Assembly: GCA_039821145.1 (NCBI GenBank)
Contig: JBCBOS010000004.1
Location: forward strand, 328,167 to 392,166
Source of the DNA: JBCCSZ01 sp039821145
GTDB lineage: Bacteria; Bacteroidota; Bacteroidia; Chitinophagales; Saprospiraceae
Length of the DNA stretch: 64,000 nt
Direction: 5' to 3'
Shown: positions 1-8,584 of the stretch, in pieces
How positions within the stretch are numbered: the first letter of the stretch is position 1
Layout: every line of letters starts with the position of its first letter
The notes under the pieces: generated by a model
What the model was told of the DNA's origin: nothing
Seen by the model: the letters and a program-made list of their open reading frames with translations, nothing else
The model's database searches: none
Program-made: the position numbers and the translations under genes

Positions 1-1380
1 GAGATGGATGAGTTGCGAAAACTCCTGGATGGCTTCCGCGTATCGACCAGACCGATTGAGGAAAATGCCTTTGGCCAGCAAGGCCTCCTTGTCGTCACCA
101 GGCCCTTTTCGTTCAAATGCAGCAGCAGTAGTCAGTGCCTTCGAGCGATCCGTCCGCATCATAAAGTCGTCGTATTTCCATCCTTCAAACTGCCCTCCAT
201 CATCCTCAGATTGCTGCTCTCGGAACAGCAAATAATCGGCAAATGCGCTGGCTCTGCCATAGGCCACGTGCCCCAGTGCATAGTAGCAGTTGTTCATATG
301 GTGGTAAGCGCGGCGATTGGTAGGTGCCATTTCCACTGCCAGCTTTTGGTCCAGCAGTGCCTGCTCGTAGTCGCCACTCATGTAGAGGGCCAAGCCTCTG
401 TTTCGGAACAATTCCGTGTTTTCATAGCCCTTCTCAGAAGCCAAGTCAAATTGGCGAACGGCTTCCCCGAAATTTTTCAGTTTCAAATCTGCCACTCCTT
501 TGAAGTAGTGGTAGGCACCCGACTGTGGATCTTGCTCTTGCGCCAAAGCAAAATGATCGCTGGCCGATTGAAAATTCTTCAACTTGAGTTTGATCAAACC
601 AATGCAATACAATGCTCGTCCATTGTTTTCGCTGTGCCGAAGGGCAGCCTGGTAAGCAGACAACGCTTTGTCGTAGCGCGCTTCTGACAGCCAGCGGTTG
701 GCCACTATCAGCATTGATTCCGAACCGTCCTCAGAACCAGCCATCAGCAATTCGTATGCCTTGACCCGGTTGCGACTGCTGACCTTGTCAGACGGATCCA
801 GTGCCAAAGACTGATCGTAGTTTTCAATGGCTGCCTTGTACTGCCCCTTCGCAACCAATACGTCGGCCTGAATGCCGTAGGCAGTGCCATTTTGCGGATC
901 GGCTTCCAGGGAGTGATCCAAATCTGTCAGAGCAGCATCATAACTACCGAGGCGACTCTTGGCCAAGGCCCGCTTGGCATACAACCAACTGGAAGGGCGT
1001 TGCTGCATGGCAACATCATAATCCTCAATGGCTCCCAAAGGATCGTCCCGGCGCTGTCGGATCTGGCCGCGAATCTCCCGGGCTTCCGCATCATTGGGCT
1101 GGATGGCCAACAGGCGGTCCATGTCCTTCAGGGCCTTTTCCAATTCGTCGGCTTCAAAGTAGATCAGCCCACGGTTGAAGAGGGAACGAAGGTCGTTGGG
1201 GTTCATTTCTATGGCTTCGGAATAGCTGGAAAGGGCTTGCTCCAATTGGCCTTCGTCCTGAAAAGCAGCGCCATTGAGATAAAACTGATGGGCGGCTTGT
1301 TCGAGATTCATTTGCGCACTGGCGCCAAAGCAGCAGAGAAACAGTAGGATTGTGAAATGTGAACGGAAGTAGGTGCTCAT
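1..1380 (-). CDS. TPR-repeat protein, 3' end outside window
   Basis: The minus strand is open for 460 codons from an ATG at 1380 to the window edge, so the stop codon lies outside. Residues 1-23 form a signal peptide ending GASAQ, implying export to the periplasm or outer membrane. The rest is a chain of tetratricopeptide repeats, each with the usual A..Y..G...A...Y..A and P-N/P-Q turns (for example EQALSSYSEAIEMNPND). TPR arrays bind other proteins; no enzymatic domain is visible in the part present. The gene has its own upstream region and diverges from the glucosaminidase gene. The TPR call is firm; the partner and role are unknown. Confidence 0.85.
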   Translation of the reverse strand, partial: MSTYFRSHFTILLFLCCFGASAQMNLEQAAHQFYLNGAAFQDEGQLEQALSSYSEAIEMNPNDLRSLFNRGLIYFEADELEKALKDMDRLLAIQPNDAEAREIRGQIRQRRDDPLGAIEDYDVAMQQRPSSWLYAKRALAKSRLGSYDAALTDLDHSLEADPQNGTAYGIQADVLVAKGQYKAAIENYDQSLALDPSDKVSSRNRVKAYELLMAGSEDGSESMLIVANRWLSEARYDKALSAYQAALRHSENNGRALYCIGLIKLKLKNFQSASDHFALAQEQDPQSGAYHYFKGVADLKLKNFGEAVRQFDLASEKGYENTELFRNRGLALYMSGDYEQALLDQKLAVEMAPTNRRAYHHMNNCYYALGHVAYGRASAFADYLLFREQQSEDDGGQFEGWKYDDFMMRTDRSKALTTAAAFERKGPGDDKEALLAKGIFLNRSGRYAEAIQEFSQLIHL

Positions 1381-2165
1381 GGTATTCTGATTTTGTTGTG
1401 AAGACACAGTGTCTGTCGTCAATAGAGGAAGTGTGGAAAGGGCAAATCAAATTAGATGTAAAATGAATACATTTAATTCTTAATATGACAGAAGCAAATT
1501 TTTTGCCAGTTTGTACAAATGGGGCAAATGAGCAAAATGCGATGCGAACAGGCCGCCTGAAAACTTTTTTTTGTCACAGCCACCATTGCCAGCCTTTTCC
1601 CACCTACCACAGCCGGGATCGGACAGCGCAGCGCAAGCCCAAATTGGCAAGTGACTACAGCCGCAAACACATATAAATAAAGAGAATTTGAATAAATTGA
1701 CACCCAACTCGGAAGAGTCTCCAAGAGAAAAAACGCAGCACACAACAGCAGAAGAAAAATAAACAAATGCAAATAAATCAACATGTATAAATCAGCCATT
1801 GAACTTGCAAACAGCAAATCACATTCATAAAAAATAATATATCTAATCAAATATTTGACAACTACTTATCAATCATTTTCCTTCTAAAAGAGCTTCGCAA
1901 AACCATCGCATGTAATATTTTTTTAATATAATTTTTGTCGTCACACTATTTGCCCATCTACAGGCCTCACCGAATATATTACTATTGATTTTATATATGA
2001 ATTAATTTTATATTGCAGCATCATTGCACAATGACTTACTATGAGAAAACCCAAAAGGTAAGTGATTGGCAATCGGCTTCGGCCACAATAACCAATGCAC
2101 TTACATCTATCTGCAAGCGGGCGTCAAAGCCTTTTTTGCCTGATGGGTGATTGACCGAAAAGTGC
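1381..2165. other. intergenic region, 785 bp
   Basis: AT-rich spacer between divergent genes. A perfect palindrome, AGACACAGTGTCT, lies at 1402-1414, about 25 bp upstream of the TPR start codon, and could be an operator. A hydrophobic minus-strand frame (1473-1850) has no family resemblance and I do not believe it is a gene. I saw no RNA gene or long repeat. Confidence 0.4.
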
Positions 2166-3293
2166 ATGTATTCTTTTACCATGCTTAATCACTCACTTGC
2201 TATGCGCAGACCATCCGCTTACATCCTCTTCATCAGCTTCGGTATGTTTTTCTGGGGCACAGAAGCCACTGCCGAATCGATCCAATCGGCCAGAGCACTG
2301 GAGTACATCGAATTGTACAAAGACATTGCCCAACAGGAAATGCAGCGGAGTGGCATTCCCGCCAGCATCAAACTGGCACAGGGAATTCACGAATCCGGAG
2401 CAGGCAAGGGCTCACTGGCTCTGAACGCCAACAACCATTTTGGCATCAAGTGCAAGAGTCACTGGACAGGCCCCACCTATTACATCGAAGACGATGACTA
2501 CCAAAACGGACAGTTGGTCAAGTCTTGCTTCCGGGCCTATGAACAAGTAGGCGCCTCTTATCGAGATCACACCAACTTTCTGATGGACAATGCGAGATAT
2601 GCCAACTTGTTTCAGCTCCCGTCCAACGACTACAAAGCTTGGGCACATGGACTGAAAAAGTGTGGCTACGCAACAGATTCGCGATATGCACAGAAAATCA
2701 TCCGACTGATCGAACGATACCAGTTGCACCAATACGATGAGACAACACAAGAGGCCGTTCCCGAAAACTACCTGGCCATTCAAAACGACAGAAACAATGC
2801 CTTTCAGCTTTTGCTGGAGATGGAAGGAATGACTGCCAACCAAGCCGATCTACTGCCAGCCACGACTGTCCAAGAAGAGGCATTTGACTTAGCAGCGGTT
2901 GTCAACAACCAAGCACAACAGACAGTGACAGAATTGCTCGTGCAACAAGAATCTGCGGCGGAGGAAGTGGTTTCCAATTTTGATGTCAACAGCCGCCCCC
3001 AGGCGATGGCACTGCCTACAGACTATCGGCGCAATGCCGCAGAGGAGATGGCATACACCACTGGGAGCAATACAAATGATGTCTTTCAAGAAGAAGTGAT
3101 GCTTGACGGAGAAGAGGAGCCAACATCTGATGCAGACCAACAACCCGCCCAGTTGTTTGTGCCGAGAGAGGCGGTCCGGCCAGCACCCAGCTTTCGCCTG
3201 CCCAGCGAATTTCAGCAGGCAGAATATGAGGAACCAGCAGAGGAGCAGCAGGAGCGCAGGGCGAGTACATCCAAGAGATACAGCAGAAGATAA
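2166..3293 (+). CDS. exported glucosaminidase (peptidoglycan hydrolase)
   Basis: Likely cleaves N-acetylglucosaminyl bonds in peptidoglycan. A glucosaminidase domain (FlgJ/LytD type) covers about residues 35-180: it begins after YIELYKDIAQQEM, has the typical catalytic Glu context GIHESGAGKGSLA, then NNHFGIKCK, and ends near KIIRLIERYQLHQYDE. The C-terminal half is low-complexity and acidic, without the LysM repeats often found in Bacteroidota homologues. In-frame starts exist at 2151 (TTG), 2166, 2181 and 2202. The ATG at 2202 gives the cleanest signal peptide (MRRPSAYILF...TEATA), so the mature protein is the same whichever is used. A strong terminator follows at 3361. Confidence 0.85.
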   Translation: MYSFTMLNHSLAMRRPSAYILFISFGMFFWGTEATAESIQSARALEYIELYKDIAQQEMQRSGIPASIKLAQGIHESGAGKGSLALNANNHFGIKCKSHWTGPTYYIEDDDYQNGQLVKSCFRAYEQVGASYRDHTNFLMDNARYANLFQLPSNDYKAWAHGLKKCGYATDSRYAQKIIRLIERYQLHQYDETTQEAVPENYLAIQNDRNNAFQLLLEMEGMTANQADLLPATTVQEEAFDLAAVVNNQAQQTVTELLVQQESAAEEVVSNFDVNSRPQAMALPTDYRRNAAEEMAYTTGSNTNDVFQEEVMLDGEEEPTSDADQQPAQLFVPREAVRPAPSFRLPSEFQQAEYEEPAEEQQERRASTSKRYSRR

Positions 3294-3360
3294 CATTCAT
3301 ACACCATTGCCACTACTTGCGGTATGGCAATGAGAAACTACACACATTATAAATCCTCCC

Positions 3361-3402
3361 GAGGGTAGTCGGTAGCAATGCTATTGGCTACCCTCTTTTT
3401 CT
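3361..3402 (+). terminator. rho-independent terminator
   Basis: GAGGGTAG pairs with CTACCCTC, and the inner CGGTAGC pairs with GCTATTG around an AAT loop. The stem is followed by TTTTTCTTCT. It would end the glucosaminidase transcript and overlaps the last codons of the convergent pdxA gene, so both genes share these bases. Confidence 0.8.
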
Positions 3403-4472
3403 TCTACGATTTTGCTTGGATCTTCATCTTCTTGATAGTGCTTGCGCTTTCTCAGAGGATTGGCGTGCATTTCCTCATGGTCCCTTCGGCTCTTGGCAAT
3501 GTCGATGGCCAGGAAGAGTGCGCGGCGGAAAGAACTGGGGTCGGCTTTGTTTTCGCCGGCGATGTCAAAGGCGGTGCCGTGGTCGGGAGAGGTCCGCACA
3601 CCGGGGAGGCCCGCCGTGAAGTTGACACCATCCCCAAAGGAAAGTGCCTTGAAAGGGATGAGCCCTTGGTCGTGGTAAATGGCGAGTATGCCATCGAATT
3701 TGCGATAGGTGCCCGACCCGAAGAAGCCATCAGCTGGATAGGGGCCCATCACCAGTGTCCCTTTTTTCTTGATCTCGATGATGACAGGACGGATGATGTT
3801 TTCCTCCTCGTCTCCGATCACGCCATCGTCACCTGCATGTGGGTTGAGTCCCAGTACAGCAATGGAAGGGCGTTCGATTCCAAAATCCACCTTGAGTGTT
3901 TTGTTCATTACCTGAATCTTCCGACGCAGCAATTCTTTGGTCAGTGACTCGGTGACCATCCCCAGTGGAAGGTGATTGGTGACCAGACCGATGCGCAGAT
4001 CGTCATTGACCATCAACATCAGACTGTCTGTCATCCCAAAAGCTTGGGTGATGTACTCGGTATGTCCGGTATGAGGAAAGTTGGCAGCCTGCATGGCTTT
4101 TTTGTGAATGGGTGCTGTGACCAACGCATCGATGGCCCCACTCTTGAGATCGTTGGTGGCCTGTTCCAAGGCGATGTAGGCACATTGGCCAGCCGCTTCC
4201 GACAGTTTGCCAAGGGTGATGTTGACGCTGTCGTGCCAGCAGTTGATGACGTTGACGCGATCGTGTTTTGCGCGCTCGGCAGAGCTGGCCGTGCTGTAGG
4301 AAAAGTCTTCCAGGCCTACGATGTTCTTGTGATAAGAGAGTACCTTGGAGGAGCCATAAATGACGGGGATGCAATATTTTAAAATCTCCTTGTGGTGCAG
4401 TGTTTTCAAGATGACCTCTACACCGATTCCGTTGATGTCTCCAATACTAATTCCTACTTTTACTTTTTCCAT
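3381..4472 (-). CDS. pdxA: 4-hydroxythreonine-4-phosphate dehydrogenase
   Basis: Catalyses NAD-dependent oxidation of 4-phosphohydroxy-L-threonine in DXP-dependent pyridoxal phosphate biosynthesis, in the cytoplasm. PdxA family signatures run along the whole protein: an N-terminal VGISIGDINGIGVEVI, a GHTEYI segment with a metal-ligand His, NPHAGDDG, DGFF near the middle, and GLPGVRTSPDHGTAFDIAG near the C-terminus with another ligand His. Length (363 aa from this start) is slightly above the usual 330-350 because of a charged C-terminal tail. I chose the ATG at 4472 because homologues begin just before VGIS; ATGs at 4484 and 4508 are possible. Confidence 0.93.
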   Translation of the reverse strand: MEKVKVGISIGDINGIGVEVILKTLHHKEILKYCIPVIYGSSKVLSYHKNIVGLEDFSYSTASSAERAKHDRVNVINCWHDSVNITLGKLSEAAGQCAYIALEQATNDLKSGAIDALVTAPIHKKAMQAANFPHTGHTEYITQAFGMTDSLMLMVNDDLRIGLVTNHLPLGMVTESLTKELLRRKIQVMNKTLKVDFGIERPSIAVLGLNPHAGDDGVIGDEEENIIRPVIIEIKKKGTLVMGPYPADGFFGSGTYRKFDGILAIYHDQGLIPFKALSFGDGVNFTAGLPGVRTSPDHGTAFDIAGENKADPSSFRRALFLAIDIAKSRRDHEEMHANPLRKRKHYQEDEDPSKIVEEKEGSQ

Positions 4473-4643
4473 ATATGGGTTCATTATATCCGATCTGTCG
4501 GATGACAAAGTCTTTTGTGATCAATACCTTTGTGAAAGAGAGCCGGGAGGGGATCATTCCACTTGCAAAAATGTTGTCCTTCTGCGGATCAAAGATACAG
4601 AAATAAGCCGACATTCACATTTGTTGATTCCTAAGCCACACGC

Positions 4644-5576
4644 ATGTCCGAACAGCTGAAAGCTCACATTGCTTTATTCCTCGTTGCCCTGATTTACGGA
4701 GGCAACTATACCATTGCAAAAGAGGTGATGAACAATGGCTACATCCAACCGATTGGATTCATCTTGCTGCGCATTTGTACGGCGACCGTTCTCTTCCAAT
4801 TGTACTTCCACTGGCGAATCCGCGAAACAGTCGACCGATCCGATTACTTGCGATTCTTGCTTTGCGCCATGTTTGGGGTGGCCATCAATCAAATCTCTTT
4901 TTTCAGCGGGCTGGAACACACGACACCCATCAATGCCTCGCTGATCATGACCACCACGCCCATTCTCGTACTGGTGTCTTCTGCTCTGTTGATCGGAGAA
5001 AAAATTACCTGGCGCAAAATCCTTGGCATCGCCCTGGGAGCGGCCGGGGCCATCCAGTTGATTGTGCTTGGCAAGAGCGTGCAGTTTGAGCAGGTCCAGT
5101 TGTACGGCGACTTATTGGTCTTGGTCAATGCCGTCTCCTTTGCCATTTACTTGGTCTTGGTCAAATCATTGATGGCGAAGTACCACCCCATCACCGTCAT
5201 CAGTTGGGTCTTTCCGATCGGCCTCGTCTTGGCACTTCCCTTTGGCTGGCAGGAACTCAGCCTCGTCAATTGGTCTGACTTTCCCCCGTCCATCTGGCTG
5301 GCCGTTTTGTATGTACTGCTTTGCGCCACCGTATTGGCTTACTTCTTTAACACCTATGCCCTGAGCATTGTCCAACCCTCCACCGTCAGCATCTACATCT
5401 ACCTGCAACCGCTGCTGGCCTCGGCCATTGCCCTGATTTTTGCCAAAGATGTATTGCAGATGGAGAAAGTTCTGGCAGGCATCCTGATCTTCATCGGGGT
5501 ATACCTGGTCAGCATCCCCAGTGTGGAAGGCAGAAAAGCACCAAAAAATGTCACAAATGACAATAATCAATCATAA
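4644..5576 (+). CDS. EamA/DMT-family transporter
   Basis: Predicted inner-membrane permease of the drug/metabolite transporter superfamily: 310 residues, about ten transmembrane helices and two tandem EamA domains (roughly 8-138 and 150-290). The first helix contains the common ALIYGGNYTIAK pattern, and the second half has VLLCATVLAYFFNTYAL and the STVSIYIYLQPLLAS segment typical of the family. Substrate cannot be inferred; members export amino acids, nucleotides or drugs. It diverges from pdxA across 171 bp. A sequence matching the Bacteroidota -7 box (TACCTTTG) lies at 4525-4532, but no -33 element was seen. Confidence 0.88.
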   Translation: MSEQLKAHIALFLVALIYGGNYTIAKEVMNNGYIQPIGFILLRICTATVLFQLYFHWRIRETVDRSDYLRFLLCAMFGVAINQISFFSGLEHTTPINASLIMTTTPILVLVSSALLIGEKITWRKILGIALGAAGAIQLIVLGKSVQFEQVQLYGDLLVLVNAVSFAIYLVLVKSLMAKYHPITVISWVFPIGLVLALPFGWQELSLVNWSDFPPSIWLAVLYVLLCATVLAYFFNTYALSIVQPSTVSIYIYLQPLLASAIALIFAKDVLQMEKVLAGILIFIGVYLVSIPSVEGRKAPKNVTNDNNQS

Positions 5577-5862
5577 AATATCACCTTCCAACAACGAATA
5601 TTCATAATTCAAATACAACAATTAAAGCTTTATGATTGCTGACATGTGTTTTGGCGTGTAACAGAAGACATTAGGCGGATAGATGAAAACAATTTTAAAT
5701 AAAATTAATCTTTAAATTATTAAAAACAAGCATGTTACAATTTTTTCATAAAAAATACTGCCTGCACCCTCCGTTGGTTTTTTATTCCAATTTCTGCCAA
5801 ATTTCCAGATTCTTTTGAACGTTTTTTCTTTATATTTACCCGAAACGAAGCCATTTCAATCC

Positions 5863-7269
5863 ATGAAAGCATACAACTTCGACCAGCAAAAAACCATTAA
5901 CGTGCTGATTTCGCAGTATGAGGCGATGTCACAAAAAGGAACGGTAGGTTTTATTGAGGAAACGGTATTTCACCGAATCATCAGCCACTATCGACAAGGG
6001 AACCGACCCGACCAGGCCATCAGTGCTGTAGACCACGCATTGGACCAACACCCTTACTTTGCAGATTTCTATCTGCTCAAAGCCCAAATCTTATTTGAAA
6101 AGGGTTGTCGCCAGTTGGCACTTGATTGTTTGTCCCAAGCGGAGTTGTTTGCCCCCGAATCCTTGGAATCCTCCCTGCTGAGAGCCGAAATTCTCATCTC
6201 GCTCGAACACAATGAAGAAGCCTTTGCTCTGCTCGAACGGCTCAAACTGGTTGCCAACTCGGCAGAAGAGCTCAGCGAAGTCTACTTTTGTGAAGCTTGT
6301 GTGTATGAATTTTTGGAACAATTCGACCAAATGTTCTTTGCCCTGCGCCAAGCCATGCACTCCACTCCCAGAAACAAGTCTGCCCTCAAGCGACTTTGGT
6401 ACAGTGTCGAACTCAGCAAGCGATACAAAGAAAGTATCCGACTCCACGAATTCCTCATCGATCGCGATCCATACTGCCACATCTGTTGGTACAATCTCGG
6501 ACATGCCCACTTCTGCCTCGGCAAATTTCAAGAAGCTGCCGATGCTTTCGAATACGCCTACCTCATCGATGCCAACTTCAGCTCTGCCTACAAAGACTGT
6601 GCAGAGTCTTACATCCGCATGGGCAACTTTTCCAAGGCGCTCAACTGCTATGAAGACGCACTCGAACAGGTAGAAGCCGACTACGAACTCTACGTCAAAC
6701 TGGGGTATTGCTACGACCAACTGCACGACCCTGGCATGGCTCAGGCCTTTTACCTCAAGGCCATCTCCGCCAATCCCCTCGACGATGCAGCCTACTACCA
6801 AATGGGGCAAAGCCTCGCCAGTCAATGCTCCTGGACCCGCGCCATCACCTACTACCACAAAGCAATCGAGCTCAACGATTGTTTTGAAGAATACATGGCT
6901 GCCCTGGCCACTGCCTACCACCAAACAGAGCAAAATGAAGAGGCCCAAAAGTGGTTTCTCCAAGCGGCCGAGACAGCCCCGGAGCAAGCCAACGCCTGGA
7001 TACAATACGCCAGCTTCTTGCTCGACATTGGTCATCTAGAGGAGGCACTGCTCTGTTTGGAAGATGCTTGTTCTTTTGCAGGCGGGGTCGAACTCCTGTA
7101 TGGCCGTGCCGCCGTGCTCTTGCTGATGGGACATCGCAAACAAGGACTGAGCCTGCTCAACCAAGCCCTGCAAGATGACTATGACAAAAGGGATGCACTC
7201 TTTGACATGGCCCCTGAACTGGAGTCAGATGAAGAGGTCCAGATCGTATTTTCGATTTACCGCCGATGA
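5863..7269 (+). CDS. TPR-repeat protein
   Basis: A 468-residue protein made almost wholly of tetratricopeptide repeats (AISAVDHALDQHP, AADAFEYAYLIDA, ALNCYEDALEQVE, AITYYHKAIELND). It has no signal peptide or membrane helix, so it is probably a cytoplasmic scaffold. The ATG at 5863 is preferred over an upstream in-frame TTG at 5815 because MKAYNFDQQ begins the conserved part. The 286 bp upstream are AT-rich with no recognised element. The gene converges on the glycosyltransferase gene with only 13 bp between stops. A similar TPR protein is widespread in Bacteroidota; its function is not known to me. Confidence 0.85.
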   Translation: MKAYNFDQQKTINVLISQYEAMSQKGTVGFIEETVFHRIISHYRQGNRPDQAISAVDHALDQHPYFADFYLLKAQILFEKGCRQLALDCLSQAELFAPESLESSLLRAEILISLEHNEEAFALLERLKLVANSAEELSEVYFCEACVYEFLEQFDQMFFALRQAMHSTPRNKSALKRLWYSVELSKRYKESIRLHEFLIDRDPYCHICWYNLGHAHFCLGKFQEAADAFEYAYLIDANFSSAYKDCAESYIRMGNFSKALNCYEDALEQVEADYELYVKLGYCYDQLHDPGMAQAFYLKAISANPLDDAAYYQMGQSLASQCSWTRAITYYHKAIELNDCFEEYMAALATAYHQTEQNEEAQKWFLQAAETAPEQANAWIQYASFLLDIGHLEEALLCLEDACSFAGGVELLYGRAAVLLLMGHRKQGLSLLNQALQDDYDKRDALFDMAPELESDEEVQIVFSIYRR

Positions 7270-7282
7270 GCAGCAAGCCCTG

Positions 7283-8584
7283 TCAATACCCCTCTTTGAC
7301 AGCCTGATAAGAAGATTTTTGCGGATTCCACGGATCGCGATAGGATGATTTGAAGAACAGCTCGCGGATGTAAGCAAAGGTCCGGCAAAGGCGCAAAAAG
7401 CCCGCCACATAGAATACCATCAATGGAATGTACGGCCACAGCACTCGCTCCTCTTTTGCTCTTTCGGAGAACTGAGAGATGGTAAACTGCTGGGCAAAAC
7501 CCGCCACGATGTACAGCAAAATGTTGATGGGAAAGATGTATTTGATCCAATCGCCATAGTTGAGCACCATGTCGATGATGTAGACATACCACTTGAGGTC
7601 CAATAAGAAATTGTAGGTGATGTTTTCCACAAAGGCCAGGAAGGTGGTCAGGCGAAAGCCTTTGTGCGGCAGGAAGACATCGATGTGCTTGCGCAGGCGA
7701 AAGCGCACCAGAGAACGACTCCAGCGCATGCGTTGGTTCCACAGCTTGCGAAACTTGGTGGGGGCAGCGGTCAGACAGACAGCGGTATGCTCAAAGTGAA
7801 TGTTGTAGCCTGCCTTGCGCAGTTTCACCGTAATGTCGCCATCCAGGCCCGGCCCAATGTCCCAGCCACCAATCTGCCGAATGGCATCCATGCGAAAGGA
7901 GCCAAAGGCCCCGGATATGATTCGGTAAATGCCCAGGTAAGACGTCACGATTCGGCCCGAGGAAATACTCTTGAGGTATTCAATGGCCTGCAGCCTGGCG
8001 CAAAGGCTCTCCTTGTAGTTTCGTACCTTTACATTGCCTCCCACACCACCGATGCGCTCGTCCATGTAAAAAGGGATGATGATGCGCTCGACGGCATCCC
8101 GGTCGAAGGAGCTGTCGGCATCCAGGTGCAGCAAATACTTTCCGGTGCAATAGCGGAGGGCCAAATTGGCAGCCGATGCCTTGCCCCCTCTCTTTTCGTT
8201 TCGGATGAAAACATCGATGAGACCATGGCGCTCCAAACTCCGGCCAATGATCGCCGAGTCGTCGTCTGAACCATCGTCGACAATGATGATCTCTACATTT
8301 TGGTAGGTTTGCTCGTTGAGAGACTTGACCAGTTTGTAAATGTTCTTTCCTTCGTTTTTCCCTGGAGCGATGATGGAAATCAATGGACTTTCGTTCCAAA
8401 ACTCTTGCTTGGCTGCCTCCCAACGAGCCCGGCGACTCCTGGCAGTGATTTTGAAAATGACGAGAACGAAAAAGTCGACGAGGACGTAGCGGGTCATCTC
8501 AAACAGAATGAAATACCAGAACACGCGCACCAGTTTGCCGAAGCCCCAGGCACTCCAATAGTCATATATTTCGAAGGGGTCCAT
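7283..8584 (-). CDS. processive family-2 glycosyltransferase (polysaccharide synthase)
   Basis: Predicted inner-membrane synthase that polymerises and translocates a beta-linked polysaccharide, of the cellulose/poly-GlcNAc/hyaluronan synthase type. One or two N-terminal helices (about 18-46) precede a cytosolic GT-A domain with the nucleotide-sugar motif VDDGSDDD (102-109), the metal-binding DAD (155-157), a DGD at 248-250 where the catalytic acidic motif normally sits, and the processivity motif QRMRW (284-288). Four or more helices follow (312-405). The 433-residue length fits the PgaC/IcaA class. The start codon abuts the stop of the TackOD1/GGDEF-like gene, so the two are almost certainly co-translated. 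Sugar specificity cannot be told. Confidence 0.88.
   Translation of the reverse strand: MDPFEIYDYWSAWGFGKLVRVFWYFILFEMTRYVLVDFFVLVIFKITARSRRARWEAAKQEFWNESPLISIIAPGKNEGKNIYKLVKSLNEQTYQNVEIIIVDDGSDDDSAIIGRSLERHGLIDVFIRNEKRGGKASAANLALRYCTGKYLLHLDADSSFDRDAVERIIIPFYMDERIGGVGGNVKVRNYKESLCARLQAIEYLKSISSGRIVTSYLGIYRIISGAFGSFRMDAIRQIGGWDIGPGLDGDITVKLRKAGYNIHFEHTAVCLTAAPTKFRKLWNQRMRWSRSLVRFRLRKHIDVFLPHKGFRLTTFLAFVENITYNFLLDLKWYVYIIDMVLNYGDWIKYIFPINILLYIVAGFAQQFTISQFSERAKEERVLWPYIPLMVFYVAGFLRLCRTFAYIRELFFKSSYRDPWNPQKSSYQAVKEGY

Noticed and set aside
1473..1850. Minus-strand hydrophobic frame (125 aa) in the first spacer
   Set aside because: AT-rich composition explains the Leu/Ile/Phe content; no family and erratic cysteines.
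6091..7035. Minus-strand frame (314 aa) opposite the TPR gene
   Set aside because: Antisense to a clear TPR array.
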